A stretch of DNA of 64,000 nucleotides from Deltaproteobacteria bacterium (GTDB lineage: Bacteria; Desulfobacterota; Desulfobulbia; Desulfobulbales; Desulfocapsaceae), in assembly GCA_026388715.1 (NCBI GenBank), contig JAPLJF010000001.1, positions 1 through 64,000 on the forward strand, written 5' to 3'. Shown here in pieces: positions 1-7,391 of the stretch. A program made the translations under genes and the position numbers. Position 1 is the stretch's first letter. Each line of letters opens with the position of its first letter. A model generated the notes under the pieces. The model was given only the letters and a program-made list of their open reading frames with translations, was not told where the DNA came from and did no database searches.

Positions 1-28
1 GCCCGACAAATATGGTATTCTTTTTCAT
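1..28 (-). CDS. Start of a truncated gene, possibly an IS110-type transposase
   Basis: A minus-strand ATG at 28-26 is preceded by a good ribosome binding site (AAGGAGG read on the minus strand, around 35-41), and nine codons (MKKNTIFVG) run off the window edge. The short N-terminus resembles IS110/IS1111-family transposases, which often begin this way, but nine residues cannot prove it. It lies beside other mobile-element remains, which fits. Function is a guess; the existence of a start site is better supported. Confidence 0.35.
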
Positions 29-116
29 GACCTGCCTCCTTGGTTATGGCTCTGCGCCGTAGTGAATTGCTCATCTACAGCATAACCCATGTTTGCAAGG
101 GGCAGGTCTTTTGCTT

Positions 117-611
117 TTAACTGACAGCCATTATGTCTAACCTCAGCAACGAGAATTGATCTGAAAGATATCGTAAGAAGCTGGACTTTACAGCCTCCAT
201 TCTCCGAGCGCACAAATTCCTGCTTAAAATCAGCAGGTTCATCACCAGGAAGATGGTTCTGATCCATGCTTCGGCTGTCTTTACTGTCCTGGCACGGATA
301 TAATTGAGCCGATACCCGTTCTTGCCCTGACCGAACTTCCCTTCGATGGGAATACGATCCAGGGCATCTCGTTTTCGCTGTGCCTTTGCTCTCCGGAGCT
401 CTTCCACATTCAATTCAGTTTGTTTCTTGGGACGTCCCAGCGGTTTTCCCCCATACCTGATCCCTTTGCTTTTCAGGTAGTTTCTATTGTCTCTGGCGTC
501 AGCAAGAACAACCTCAGGGTAATAACCATATCGGGCTTTGTAGCTCTCAACCTGAGCTTTTAGATCCAGGCTTTCGTTGAATGCATCCCAATCCAGATGA
601 TCGATTCTGGC
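117..611 (-). pseudogene. C-terminal remnant of an IS5/IS1182-type transposase
   Basis: In-frame minus-strand codons from the IS21 edge (611) to a stop at 117 encode the C-terminal part of an IS5-superfamily DDE transposase: WDAFNE, then YKARYGYYPEVVLAD, GKPLGRPKK, the basic linker and the conserved end with IEGKFGQGKNGYRL and TAEAWI. Just after VVLAD a few residues usual in the family (an xIYxxR-like stretch) are missing, so it was decaying internally as well. The N-terminal half lies at 3124-3721 on the same strand, on the far side of the IS21 element. The central part, roughly 150 residues, is absent from both sides. Not functional. Confidence 0.8.
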
Positions 612-640
612 TGTCAATCGGCATTGAAAATTGACCCACC
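612..640. repeat. IS21 left terminal inverted repeat
   Basis: Begins TGTCAATCGGCATTG and pairs with 2972-3000 at 28 of 29 positions. It marks the left end of the element and directly abuts the IS5-type transposase fragment at 611. Confidence 0.88.
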
Positions 641-696
641 TCAGCTCATGCTCTATCCTCTCTGAAATCAACCAGAGGGAGGAGAATTAAAAGGAG

Positions 697-2209
697 ATGC
701 TGAACGTGGAAACTATCCGTAAAGTTCGTCAGGGCCATTTTAGAGACGGGAAAGGAATTCGTGAGATAAGCCGCGACCTGAACCTTTCCCGCAATATCGT
801 CAGAAATATCATCCGGAGTGGTATAACCGACCAGAAGTACGAACGTACCGCCCAACCTCATCCCAAGCTTGGCACCTTTATCGAACGCTTGTCTGACCTT
901 TTGCAGGAGGATAGCGATAAACCGATCCGTCACCGCCGGAGTGCTCAGCTCTTGTTTGAGCAACTGCAGCGAGAAGGATACGAAGGTGGCTACGATGCCG
1001 TCCGTCGCATTATGTGGGTATCAGGAAAAGAGCGCTCGGTACGGCTTTAGTCAAAGCCTACGTCCCTCTTGAATATGCCCCCGGTGACGCTTTCCAGTTC
1101 GACTGAAGTTATGAGCAGGTAGAATTGGGTGGGGTTCAGATGGTAGTTAAAATCGCCCAATTCCCCGCAAGCCATTCTGTATTGCCTATACTCGTGAGAC
1201 CCTGGAGATGGTGCTTGATGCCCATATTCGTGCCTTCGAGTTTTTTGGCGGCGTCTGCTACCGGGGTATTTACGACAACCTGAAAACGGTGGTCACCAAG
1301 GTGCTACTAGGCAAGGACAGGGTATTCAACCGCCGGTTCCAGAATCTGGCCTCCCACTATCTGTTTGATCTGGTTGCCTGTACTCCCGCAGCCGGTTGGG
1401 AGAAAGGCCAGGTGGAGAATCAGGTCGGTGTGGTCAGAAAGCGCTTCTTTGCCAAGCGCCGTCGTTTTGCCTCCCTGGAAGAACTAAATGAATGGTTGGC
1501 GCAGGAATGCCGTAATCATGCTGCCACCGCAAAACATCCCGAGCGCAAGGACCAAACCGTCGCCCAGGTCTTTGCCGAGGAGAAGGATAAACTGCTGGCC
1601 CTTCCGGCCTCACCGTTCGACGGCTACCATGAAAACGTCAGCCGTGTGTTACTGCAACTGTTGATCAGCTTTGATCGCAACCGCTACAGCGTAGATGCCA
1701 TGGCGGTCGGCAAGACGGTGTCGGTACGGGCATATGCAGACCGGATCGTCATGGTGATGGACGGCACTGTGGTTGGCAGCCACCGTCGTCATCTCGGTCG
1801 TGATAAGGTCATCTACGATCCATGGCATTATCTGGCCGTTCTGGAAAAGAAACCGGGGGCCTTGCGAGACGGCGCCCCTTTCAAGCAATGGGCTCTACCT
1901 GAAGCAATGGTCAAAGTCAGAAGAATCCTGGAAGATCGCACTGGTGGCGACCGCCAGTTTGTCAGCATCCTGTCTGTGGTAAGCCGCTATGGCTTGGAGT
2001 CGGTGGCCGCTGTCTGCGCCCAAGTTGTAGATGACAAAACCGTCAGCAGTGACGTCATCCTCAACATTTTGTCCCGGGCACACGACATGGAACCGTCGCC
2101 GGAACCGTTACCGCTATCATCACAATTACCACTGCTCAAGATAATCCCAGTGGTGGACTGTTGCCGCTACGACCAGCTGCTCTCCGGAGATTCTTATGGT
2201 ACTGCGTGA
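697..2209 (+). pseudogene. istA: Broken istA transposase (IS21 family)
   Basis: IstA is the DDE transposase of IS21 elements. The N-terminal part (697-1050) has the helix-turn-helix region (IREISRDLNLSRNIVRNIIR). A frameshift near 1040 then moves the reading frame; the middle (KAYVPLEYAPGDAFQFD) runs in a second frame and ends in TGA at 1104-1106 where the family has a tryptophan (FDWSYE). A second frameshift near 1165-1180 returns to the frame used from 1208 to the stop at 2209, which holds the GVCYRGIYDNLKT and GWEKGQVENQV core motifs and C-terminus. At least two frameshifts and one nonsense codon make it non-functional. It overlaps istB by 14 bp. Confidence 0.88.
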
Positions 2210-2933
2210 GCGAATGATGGAAGCAATCGGCAGCCTTGGACTGTATGGGATGAAGGCTTCTTTTGACGAGATTCTGGCCTCAGGCATCAAAAGCCGGTCG
2301 ACACCCGATAAGATTCTCTGTGATCTGCTGGAGGCGGAACTAGCAGAGCGGCAGGTCAGAAGTATCCGCTATCGAATGGGTCTGGCGAAGTTCCCGGCAG
2401 ACAAGGACTTGGACCGGTTTGACTTCATGGCCACGCCGGTCAGCGAGATGCAGGTACGCACTCTCTATGGGGGCAACTTTCTCGCTGATCACACCAACGT
2501 CATCATGGTTGGCGGCACCGGCACCGGCAAAACGCATCTGGCCATTGCCATCGCCAGACAAAGCATCAGAAATGGCAGGAAAGCCAGGTTTTACAACGTA
2601 CTCGACCTGGTGAACCAACTGGAACAGGAGAAGCTCAATAACCGGAGCGGACGATTGGTGGAACACTTGGGCAGACATGATCTGGTCATGCTCGATGAAC
2701 TGGGCTACCTGCCGTTCTCCAAGAGTGGCGGACAACTCCTGTTCCACCTTATCTCGAAGCTCTACGAGCGAACATCGCTGATCATCACGACCAACCTGAC
2801 CTTTGGGGAATGGCCGCAGGTGTTCGGCGATGGCAAAATGACCACTGCCCTTCTGGACAGGGTTACACATTACTGCGAAATAATCGAAACAGGCAACGAA
2901 AGCTGGAGAATTAGATCAAGAATCAATAACTGA
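2196..2933 (+). CDS. istB: IstB ATPase helper of transposition (IS21 family)
   Basis: A 245-residue AAA+ ATPase that assists IstA in target capture and transposition. Walker A GGTGTGKT lies near residues 106-113 and Walker [11 protein letters not shown] near 160-170; the C-terminal [17 protein letters not shown] is typical of the family. The start overlaps the end of istA by 14 bp, as in other IS21 elements, suggesting coupled translation. The reading frame is complete, in contrast to its partner istA, so it could only act in trans with another IstA if one exists elsewhere in the genome. Confidence 0.92.
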   Translation: MVLRERMMEAIGSLGLYGMKASFDEILASGIKSRSTPDKILCDLLEAELAERQVRSIRYRMGLAKFPADKDLDRFDFMATPVSEMQVRTLYGGNFLADHTNVIMVGGTGTGKTHLAIAIARQSIRNGRKARFYNVLDLVNQLEQEKLNNRSGRLVEHLGRHDLVMLDELGYLPFSKSGGQLLFHLISKLYERTSLIITTNLTFGEWPQVFGDGKMTTALLDRVTHYCEIIETGNESWRIRSRINN

Positions 2934-2971
2934 AAAACACTGCCTGAGGTGGGTCAATTTTGGACGCCGAT

Positions 2972-3000
2972 GGTGGGTCAATTTTCAATGCCGCTTGACA
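2972..3000. repeat. IS21 right terminal inverted repeat
   Basis: Ends CCGCTTGACA and is the inverse of 612-640 with one mismatch. It directly abuts the 123-bp duplicated fragment beginning at 3001. Confidence 0.88.
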
Positions 3001-3123
3001 CCCCTCATCAAAACATGTGAGCAGTTCTCCCGCCCACGGCTTTCCGATGTTCTTCACCGCGAGATAAACTGCTATTGTTGGCACTTTATACAGGTTATAC
3101 TTCTCATACAATGACCTGTTTGG
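3001..3123. repeat. 123-bp duplicated fragment, copy 1 (inverted relative to 16394-16516)
   Basis: By letter-by-letter comparison the reverse complement of 3001-3123 is identical to 16394-16516. On the minus strand it reads LYEKYNLYKVPTIAVYLAVK and onward, ending exactly at the IS21 terminus. Its other end is joined to the IS5-type transposase, whose frame it terminates. It is therefore a foreign fragment trapped between two mobile elements; copy 2 lies in a longer frame that looks like a group II intron maturase remnant. Confidence 0.9.
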
Positions 3124-3721
3124 CTACATTTGCATCAATGATAAGCTTCCCTTTGTGGTCAGCAGCAGGCTCAGTGGCCATATCGGACTCAGTCTTTGAC
3201 GTCTTCTCCAGAGCGCTTTGACAAGGTTTGTTGTTGCCATCCCTTCGATTTGATGAACCGGATTCAGCACCAGGATCAACAGGTGGTTTTTGGTTGGGAA
3301 CCTTCCTTTTACGCGACTCGTCAAGCCTGGCAAGGATCACCTGCTCAAAAGCATCAAAGACTTCACTGCCCATACGACGACGAATCTCAACAAAGAGGCT
3401 CGGAACAAACGGTGGCTTCTCCTGATAACGGGAAAACCCTACAAAATATTGAAGATACGGATTTTCCTGGATCTGTAGAACCGTTTCATCATCACTCAGA
3501 TTCAACTTATGCTTGATGATTACTGAGCCGATCACTAGCCGTCCATTCTTTGCAGGACGACACTGATCTGCATTCATCTTTTTATGGTAGCCTTTAACAA
3601 GGTCATCCCAAGGTATTGTACCGCTCAGCTTTACCCAGCGATTTGTCGGATTTAACTTTCCACCAAATGGCAGGATAAAACCGTCCAAGGATAACTGACG
3701 TTCACTCGTGTATCGAATCAT
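3124..3721 (-). pseudogene. N-terminal remnant of an IS5/IS1182-type transposase
   Basis: Starts at ATG 3721 (MIRYTSERQLSLDGF) and shows the N-terminal transposase domain typical of the IS1182 group: a basic N-terminus, VIGSVIIKHKLNLSDDETV, ENPYLQYFVGF and PSLFVEIRRRMG. The linker leads to GKLIIDANVA, where family members continue into the catalytic domain; here the sequence switches at 3123 into unrelated DNA and stops at 3104. The matching C-terminal remnant is at 117-611. Roughly 150 central residues carrying part of the DDE catalytic core are missing, so the gene is dead. Confidence 0.8.
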
Positions 3722-3842
3722 GTGCAAGCCTTTTATAGGGTTTGTTGGAAATTGCTTGCACATTATACACAAAATATTACTTCTTTTCTCTATTATTCCA
3801 TGATGTTGAAACTTCTTGAGGAAAATCTACTTAACAATAAAA

Positions 3843-3883
3843 AAAGCTCTGTATCTTATTCAAGATACAGAGCTTTTTTTATT
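3843..3883. terminator. Bidirectional intrinsic terminator
   Basis: A perfect 15-bp stem, AAAGCTCTGTATCTT / AAGATACAGAGCTTT, with a 4-nt loop, has a T-run on the plus side and an A-run before it, so it can stop transcription in both directions. On the minus strand it lies 35-70 bp after the stop codon of the 57-aa gene, ending the tusA-dsrE operon. Confidence 0.88.
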
Positions 3884-3911
3884 TAAAATCTGTAAAATAA
3901 TTATTCTAAAA

Positions 3912-4085
3912 TTACCACCAACAAACAGTCTTATCAGCAGCAAATATTTTAGAAACCAACATATCGTAGTCTGGATTTTCAACATTCAGATTGAATTCAT
4001 CTGCATCACGGTCTCTGTTTAATATTCCAACCAGTGTTTTTACATCGTTATTGGGTTCTGAACGATATACTTGTAAGATTTTCAT
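3912..4085 (-). CDS. Conserved-looking 57-aa protein of the sulfur-relay operon
   Basis: A minus-strand frame of 57 codons begins MKILQVYRSEPNNDVKTLV and ends DKTVCWW, with a clear ribosome binding site (AAGGAGC, 8 nt before ATG 4085). It is acidic, with no signal peptide or membrane segment, and has a single cysteine in the VCWW tail. It is the last gene of the operon after two DsrE-like genes and a TusA-like gene and ends just before a strong terminator, so it should be co-transcribed. I do not recognise a characterised family. By position it may act as a partner of the DsrE-like proteins in sulfur-atom transfer; this is inference from context only. Confidence 0.72.
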   Translation of the reverse strand: MKILQVYRSEPNNDVKTLVGILNRDRDADEFNLNVENPDYDMLVSKIFAADKTVCWW

Positions 4086-4099
4086 ATATAGCTCCTTAG

Positions 4100-4456
4100 T
4101 TATTCAGCACAGGCAGGTGGTGGCTCATTGGTTTGTTTAGACAGACCGTAGGGGATAATAAAATCAGCATCCCGCATAGCCTCTCCCAACTCTTCCAGAG
4201 TAAGTTCAGCGATCAGTTTGTCGCCCTCTTCATCCACACAAGCATCAGGAGCTGGAGCGCCGCAGGAATAAACCTGTCCTTCCATATCCTTCACCCAGGC
4301 AATATTCTCGCTCATGTAAGTGGAAAAAGAAGGAAACTCTCCGTTCATTATAACTGGAAAGGCGTAATGATTTTCAACAGCTAATCCCAGACCAGAGCGA
4401 ACACCGTCATTGTACATACGGTTAGCGATCAGAATATATACTTTTAATGATTCCAT
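4100..4456 (-). CDS. DsrE-like sulfur-relay protein (118 aa)
   Basis: Start chosen at ATG 4456 (MESLKVYILIANRMYNDG) because it has the ribosome binding site ATAAGGAG just upstream; a longer frame reaches 4513 but overlaps the preceding gene. The fold pattern (a beta strand VYILIAN, then an N-terminal helix; FIIPYGLSK near the end) is that of the DsrE/DsrF-like superfamily, cytoplasmic proteins that carry persulfide sulfur on a cysteine. Candidate carriers are the cysteines in SCGAPAPDAC. It is the third gene of a four-gene operon behind a TusA-like carrier. The exact acceptor is unknown. The DsrE assignment is by pattern and context and is less sure than that of TusA. Confidence 0.68.
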   Translation of the reverse strand: MESLKVYILIANRMYNDGVRSGLGLAVENHYAFPVIMNGEFPSFSTYMSENIAWVKDMEGQVYSCGAPAPDACVDEEGDKLIAELTLEELGEAMRDADFIIPYGLSKQTNEPPPACAE

Positions 4457-4469
4457 TCTTTTATACTCC

Positions 4470-4802
4470 TTATAAAACGATGTACTTGCCGCACTCGTCA
4501 AGCAGAGCGCCATGGAAAGCCTGGGTTCTCATTTGTTTACCCGATAATCCAGCCGGAATATCAGCGGCTGAATCATATCCTTCACAAGTATAACTATCAG
4601 CACAGATAGCTATGTTTTCTTCTCCGCACTTATCTGCCAAGACTTTAAAACGAGGGTCTTTGGTGAGATGAACAGATTTGTAGGTAAAGAAAATCATAGG
4701 TTTTTTTCCAGCTTTTTCAGCGGCATTGGCAAGACCTATGACGTGCCGCATATGTTGCGGTGAGGTTACAAAAATAGCAAGTTTGTTTGGATCAGCAGAC
4801 AT
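4470..4802 (-). CDS. DsrE/peroxiredoxin-like family protein (110 aa)
   Basis: Begins MSADPNKLAIFVTSPQHMRH after a good ribosome binding site (CGGAGGAT). A Rossmann-like start (KLAIFVTS), a helix with GLANAAEKAGKKP and the segment IAICADSYTCEGY are typical of DsrE-superfamily sulfur carriers; the cysteine in ICADS lies where active cysteines of the family commonly occur. Cytoplasmic, no signal peptide. It is second in the operon, 13 bp upstream of the next DsrE-like gene, suggesting that the two form a hetero-oligomer as in DsrEFH/TusBCD. That is inference; only the operon and fold signs are visible. Confidence 0.72.
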   Translation of the reverse strand: MSADPNKLAIFVTSPQHMRHVIGLANAAEKAGKKPMIFFTYKSVHLTKDPRFKVLADKCGEENIAICADSYTCEGYDSAADIPAGLSGKQMRTQAFHGALLDECGKYIVL

Positions 4803-4843
4803 TGGCTCTATCCTCCGTTAGGAAAAATGCGAAAATGGAAAAA

Positions 4844-5101
4844 TCACCCTTTTTTTACATAGAAGCTGATATAACCAGATTGTTCTTTCTCGCCCAGGTA
4901 TTCATGTCCTCCACGGGCACACCAGCCTGGAATATCATTACGGGAACCGGGATCAGTACCGTCAATTTGCAGGATTTCACCAGATTTAATTTTCCCAATC
5001 TCTTTTTTGGTACGGAGCAGGGGCATTGGACAACTCAATCCTTTTGTGTCAAGTGTAGCTGCTATTGCCAGTCCGTCTGGGGCAACCTTGATGTCACTCA
5101 T
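4844..5101 (-). CDS. TusA-family sulfur carrier protein
   Basis: An 85-residue member of the TusA/SirA/YedF family, which carries sulfur as a persulfide on a conserved cysteine. The signature LDTKGLSCPMPLLRTKKEI (Cys about residue 24, in the CPxP motif) is present, followed by the conserved second strand GEILQIDGTDPGS. Ribosome binding site AGGAGG lies upstream of ATG 5101. It is the first gene of the minus-strand operon and is divergent from a YeeE/YedE transporter, a pairing frequently seen where sulfur (or selenium) is imported and handed to TusA. Promoter elements are at 5220-5248. Confidence 0.92.
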   Translation of the reverse strand: MSDIKVAPDGLAIAATLDTKGLSCPMPLLRTKKEIGKIKSGEILQIDGTDPGSRNDIPGWCARGGHEYLGEKEQSGYISFYVKKG

Positions 5102-5132
5102 TCTATTTTCCTCCTAAAAAAATATTGAAAGT

Positions 5133-5154
5133 AGGTATGAAATTTTTCATACCT
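5133..5154. promoter_or_regulatory. Inverted repeat in the tusA operon leader
   Basis: AGGTATGAA-ATTT-TTCATACCT is a perfect 9-bp inverted repeat with a 4-nt spacer, 32 bp upstream of the tusA-like start codon and downstream of its predicted promoter. It may be a repressor operator or an RNA hairpin; it has no T-run on the minus strand, so it does not look like a terminator. Confidence 0.5.
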
Positions 5155-5219
5155 GAAATAAAAAATGCATATTCAGGGATCATTATTAACCTGAATAATC
5201 AATAAATCAATAAATGTGA

Positions 5220-5248
5220 CCTATACTTTAGCAAAGAGTATCTGTCAA
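5220..5248 (-). promoter_or_regulatory. Sigma-70-type promoter for the tusA-dsrE operon
   Basis: On the minus strand TTGACA (5248-5243) and TATAGG (5225-5220) are separated by 17 bp, a near-consensus -35/-10 pair. Transcription would start near 5212, giving a leader of about 110 nt that contains the inverted repeats at 5171-5196 and 5133-5154. Confidence 0.7.
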
Positions 5249-5359
5249 GGGCAAAATGAATGACTATTCAAGTCTTATTAAAGTTGGTAACAATATGTTT
5301 TTATAAAAAAAATAATCAATTCAATATATAAAAACCAGTTTCTTTACTCTCTTCAATAC

Positions 5360-5388
5360 TTGACAAAAGTTGTCTGCAAGGGTAAAGA
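5360..5388 (+). promoter_or_regulatory. Candidate promoter for the YeeE/YedE gene
   Basis: TTGACA at 5360-5365 is a perfect -35 box; 17 bp later TAAAGA (5383-5388) is a weak -10. It lies about 60 bp upstream of the start codon in the right direction. Moderate support only. Confidence 0.4.
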
Positions 5389-5449
5389 AATTTTTGTTTT
5401 AAGATCAATTGCGTTTTAAGTGATTTTTTTGATAAAAAAAGGGGGGGAC

Positions 5450-6694
5450 ATGAGTGAGGAGAATGTGATGGGGAGTAAAGTCAAAGAGCTTTACAAAACC
5501 CTGTGTCAGTCAGAGTGGAACGCCACGGTAACAGGTGTTTTAGTTGCCTTTTTCTCTGTCATGATTATGGCGTGGTGGAGGCCTTGGGGTGCCGTTGGGG
5601 CTGTTAGAAACTGGGGTGACTGGATTATGTACGGAATAACCAGTCTTTCAGGATCTAGTTCCGGCGTTTTTAGTTATTATGGACAGGCCCCCAAGTCGAT
5701 TTTGCAGGATTCCGGTTCAGTAATTGGTATTGGTTTTATAGCGGGTGCTTTTATTTCCGCTTGTCTTGGGAAAGATTTTGCTTTTCGGATTCCTCCTTAC
5801 CGGGAGATGGTTAAGGCTGTTATTGCCGGAACGTTTATGGGGGTTGGATCAGCATTGGCGGGTGGTTGTAATGTAGGTGGTATGTACAATGCCATTGGCA
5901 ATCTTGCGGCAAATGGTTTTACCATGTGGATAGGTCTGGTGGCAGGAGTTCTTGTAGGCCTGAAAATGCTGTATATGGAAATGGAGTATATTACGTGGGG
6001 TGATGGTGGTTCTGCAACAATTGAGTTGCCTGGCCCCCTTACTTATTTACTTGGTGTTGCTGGCATAGTAGGGATTTTCTGGGGGGCGTACAGTTTTGCC
6101 GGACATACTGAGAATGGGTATATGGCGACATTGAGTGGGGTTATTCTTATTGCTGCAGCATTGGGATATGCCATGCAGCGAGGTCGTTGGTGTATGGTCC
6201 AGGGGTTTCGTGAGCCGCATATGACTGGCGATTGTACCCTTGCAAAATCTGTGGCCCTTTCCATTCTTATTGTGGCCATTGGTGCAGCTGTTTTGAAATA
6301 CTCTGTTCCGCTGCGGTCTGGCGGTGTTGCAGTTCTTGATCCTGCTAATTATGTGCGTGGCACCTTTGGTTGGGGTTCGGTTGTTGGTGGTTTTATCTTT
6401 GGTCTGGGCGCTATGCTTGCCGGTGGATGTGGCTCTGGTACGTTGTGGCGTGTAGGGGAAGGACAGGTAAAATTAATGATGGTTGTTCCTTTCTTTGCTA
6501 TTTCCAATTCGATCATGACTGCCTGGTTTAAGGCCAATGATTTTGAGGGTAAAGGTGTTCTTGGTTCTAAAGTATATCTGCCAGATGTTATGGGGTATGG
6601 CGGCACCTTGTTTTTTATCGCTGCCATTATGATGATCTGGTATCTGGTGGTAACCTGGAATGAAGAAACCAATAAACTGATCGTGCCCATGTGA
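5450..6694 (+). CDS. YeeE/YedE-family sulfur-compound transporter
   Basis: A polytopic inner-membrane protein of about 415 residues with two sulf_transp (DUF395) repeats. Each repeat has the LAGGC signature: SALAGGCNVGGMYNAIGNL in the first half and AMLAGGCGSGTLWRVGEGQ in the second. In the YeeE family these loops place cysteines along the thiosulfate path. Many hydrophobic segments (about nine or ten) alternate with short loops, and there is no signal peptide. Start at 5450 follows a G-rich stretch; an alternative ATG at 5468 has a better-spaced GAGGAG. Divergent to the TusA/DsrE operon, so it likely feeds thiosulfate or a related sulfur (or selenium) compound to it. Substrate is inferred from family and context. 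A terminator follows at 6725. Confidence 0.88.
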   Translation: MSEENVMGSKVKELYKTLCQSEWNATVTGVLVAFFSVMIMAWWRPWGAVGAVRNWGDWIMYGITSLSGSSSGVFSYYGQAPKSILQDSGSVIGIGFIAGAFISACLGKDFAFRIPPYREMVKAVIAGTFMGVGSALAGGCNVGGMYNAIGNLAANGFTMWIGLVAGVLVGLKMLYMEMEYITWGDGGSATIELPGPLTYLLGVAGIVGIFWGAYSFAGHTENGYMATLSGVILIAAALGYAMQRGRWCMVQGFREPHMTGDCTLAKSVALSILIVAIGAAVLKYSVPLRSGGVAVLDPANYVRGTFGWGSVVGGFIFGLGAMLAGGCGSGTLWRVGEGQVKLMMVVPFFAISNSIMTAWFKANDFEGKGVLGSKVYLPDVMGYGGTLFFIAAIMMIWYLVVTWNEETNKLIVPM

Positions 6695-6724
6695 TGATGT
6701 TATTGTCATAAAACGATTTATTTT

Positions 6725-6768
6725 AATCGCAACTCCAGTGTGAATATGGGGTTGCGATTTTTTTTTTG
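6725..6768 (+). terminator. Intrinsic terminator after the YeeE/YedE gene
   Basis: The stem AATCGCAAC ... GTTGCGATT, extended by TCC/GGG pairing, has a loop of about 14 nt and a run of ten T residues, beginning about 30 bp after the stop codon. Confidence 0.85.
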
Positions 6769-6782
6769 AAAAAGGTATATTC

Positions 6783-7367
6783 TTGTACGACTCTTCTGTT
6801 CTACGAAAAAAGACTCTTGTTGCCCGTGATGGATTGCCTCTGCAGGATCGCCAGGCCATGAGTCGTGAGATTGCCCAAAAAATTCTTCTCCTTGACGAGA
6901 TTGCAACCAGGGAAATACTTTTTGTTTATGTTGATTTTCGCTCTGAGGTCGAGACCCATTTTCTTATTGCTGAGCTTCTCAAGAGAGACAAACGGGTTGT
7001 GGTTCCAGTCACTTTAGTCACTGAGAAGAGATTGCTGTCGGTGGAAATTACTGATTTGGAAAAAGATCTTGTGCCTGGTTATTGTTCCATTCCGGAGCCA
7101 CGAGTGGAGATCAGAAAGAGTCGCTTGATAGCCAGTAGCGACATAGAGACAATTATTCTGCCTGGATCTGTTTTTGATGAGAGAGGAGGCAGATTGGGTT
7201 ATGGCGGTGGGTATTATGACCGTTTCATGGCCTGTGATGCGCCAAATGCCATACGAATTGGTTTGGCATTTGATTTTCAGGTAGTTGACAGGTTGTCCTT
7301 ACAGGCTCATGATGAGCTTCTGGATCTGGTTGTTACTGAAAAAAGAATGATTCAAGTGATCCGATAG
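6783..7367 (+). CDS. 5-formyltetrahydrofolate cyclo-ligase
   Basis: Converts 5-formyl-THF to 5,10-methenyl-THF with ATP, recycling a folate storage form (YgfA/MTHFS family). 194 residues, the usual size. The N-terminal basic helix with SSVLRKKTLVARDGL binds ATP phosphate; the family signature GGRLGYGGGYYDRFM lies near residues 138-152; LPGSVFDERG precedes it. Start is TTG at 6783 with AAAAAGG about 8 nt upstream; no ATG fits. It is followed 24 bp later by a deacetylase-family gene. Soluble, cytoplasmic. Confidence 0.92.
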   Translation: MYDSSVLRKKTLVARDGLPLQDRQAMSREIAQKILLLDEIATREILFVYVDFRSEVETHFLIAELLKRDKRVVVPVTLVTEKRLLSVEITDLEKDLVPGYCSIPEPRVEIRKSRLIASSDIETIILPGSVFDERGGRLGYGGGYYDRFMACDAPNAIRIGLAFDFQVVDRLSLQAHDELLDLVVTEKRMIQVIR

Positions 7368-7391
7368 GAATTTTGTATCGGCAGGAGGGAT

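Larger units (their letters stand above)
612..3000. mobile_element. IS21-family insertion sequence
   Basis: Bounded by near-perfect 29-bp inverted repeats (612-640 and 2972-3000, one mismatch) that start TGTCAA and end TTGACA, the usual 5'-TG...CA-3' ends of IS21 elements. It carries istA (broken) and istB (intact) in the usual order with a short overlap, and the subterminal repeat GGTGGGTCAATTTT occurs twice at the right end (near 2948 and 2972). Length is 2389 bp, normal for IS21. The immediate flanks (GATTCTGGC before, CCCCTCATC after) show no target-site duplication, so the present location is the result of a rearrangement or of one-sided deletion after insertion. Transposition in cis is unlikely because istA is dead. 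Confidence 0.9.
5102..5449. other. Divergent regulatory region between tusA-like and yeeE-like genes
   Basis: This 348-bp AT-rich region has no gene. It holds a strong minus-strand sigma-70-like promoter (5220-5248), two inverted repeats in the leader of the minus-strand operon (5133-5154; ATTCAGG...CCTGAAT at 5171-5196) and a weaker plus-strand promoter candidate (5360-5388). Confidence 0.7.

Noticed and set aside
3816-4022. 68-codon plus-strand frame over the terminator
   Set aside because: Overlaps the terminator hairpin and the better-supported 57-aa minus-strand gene.
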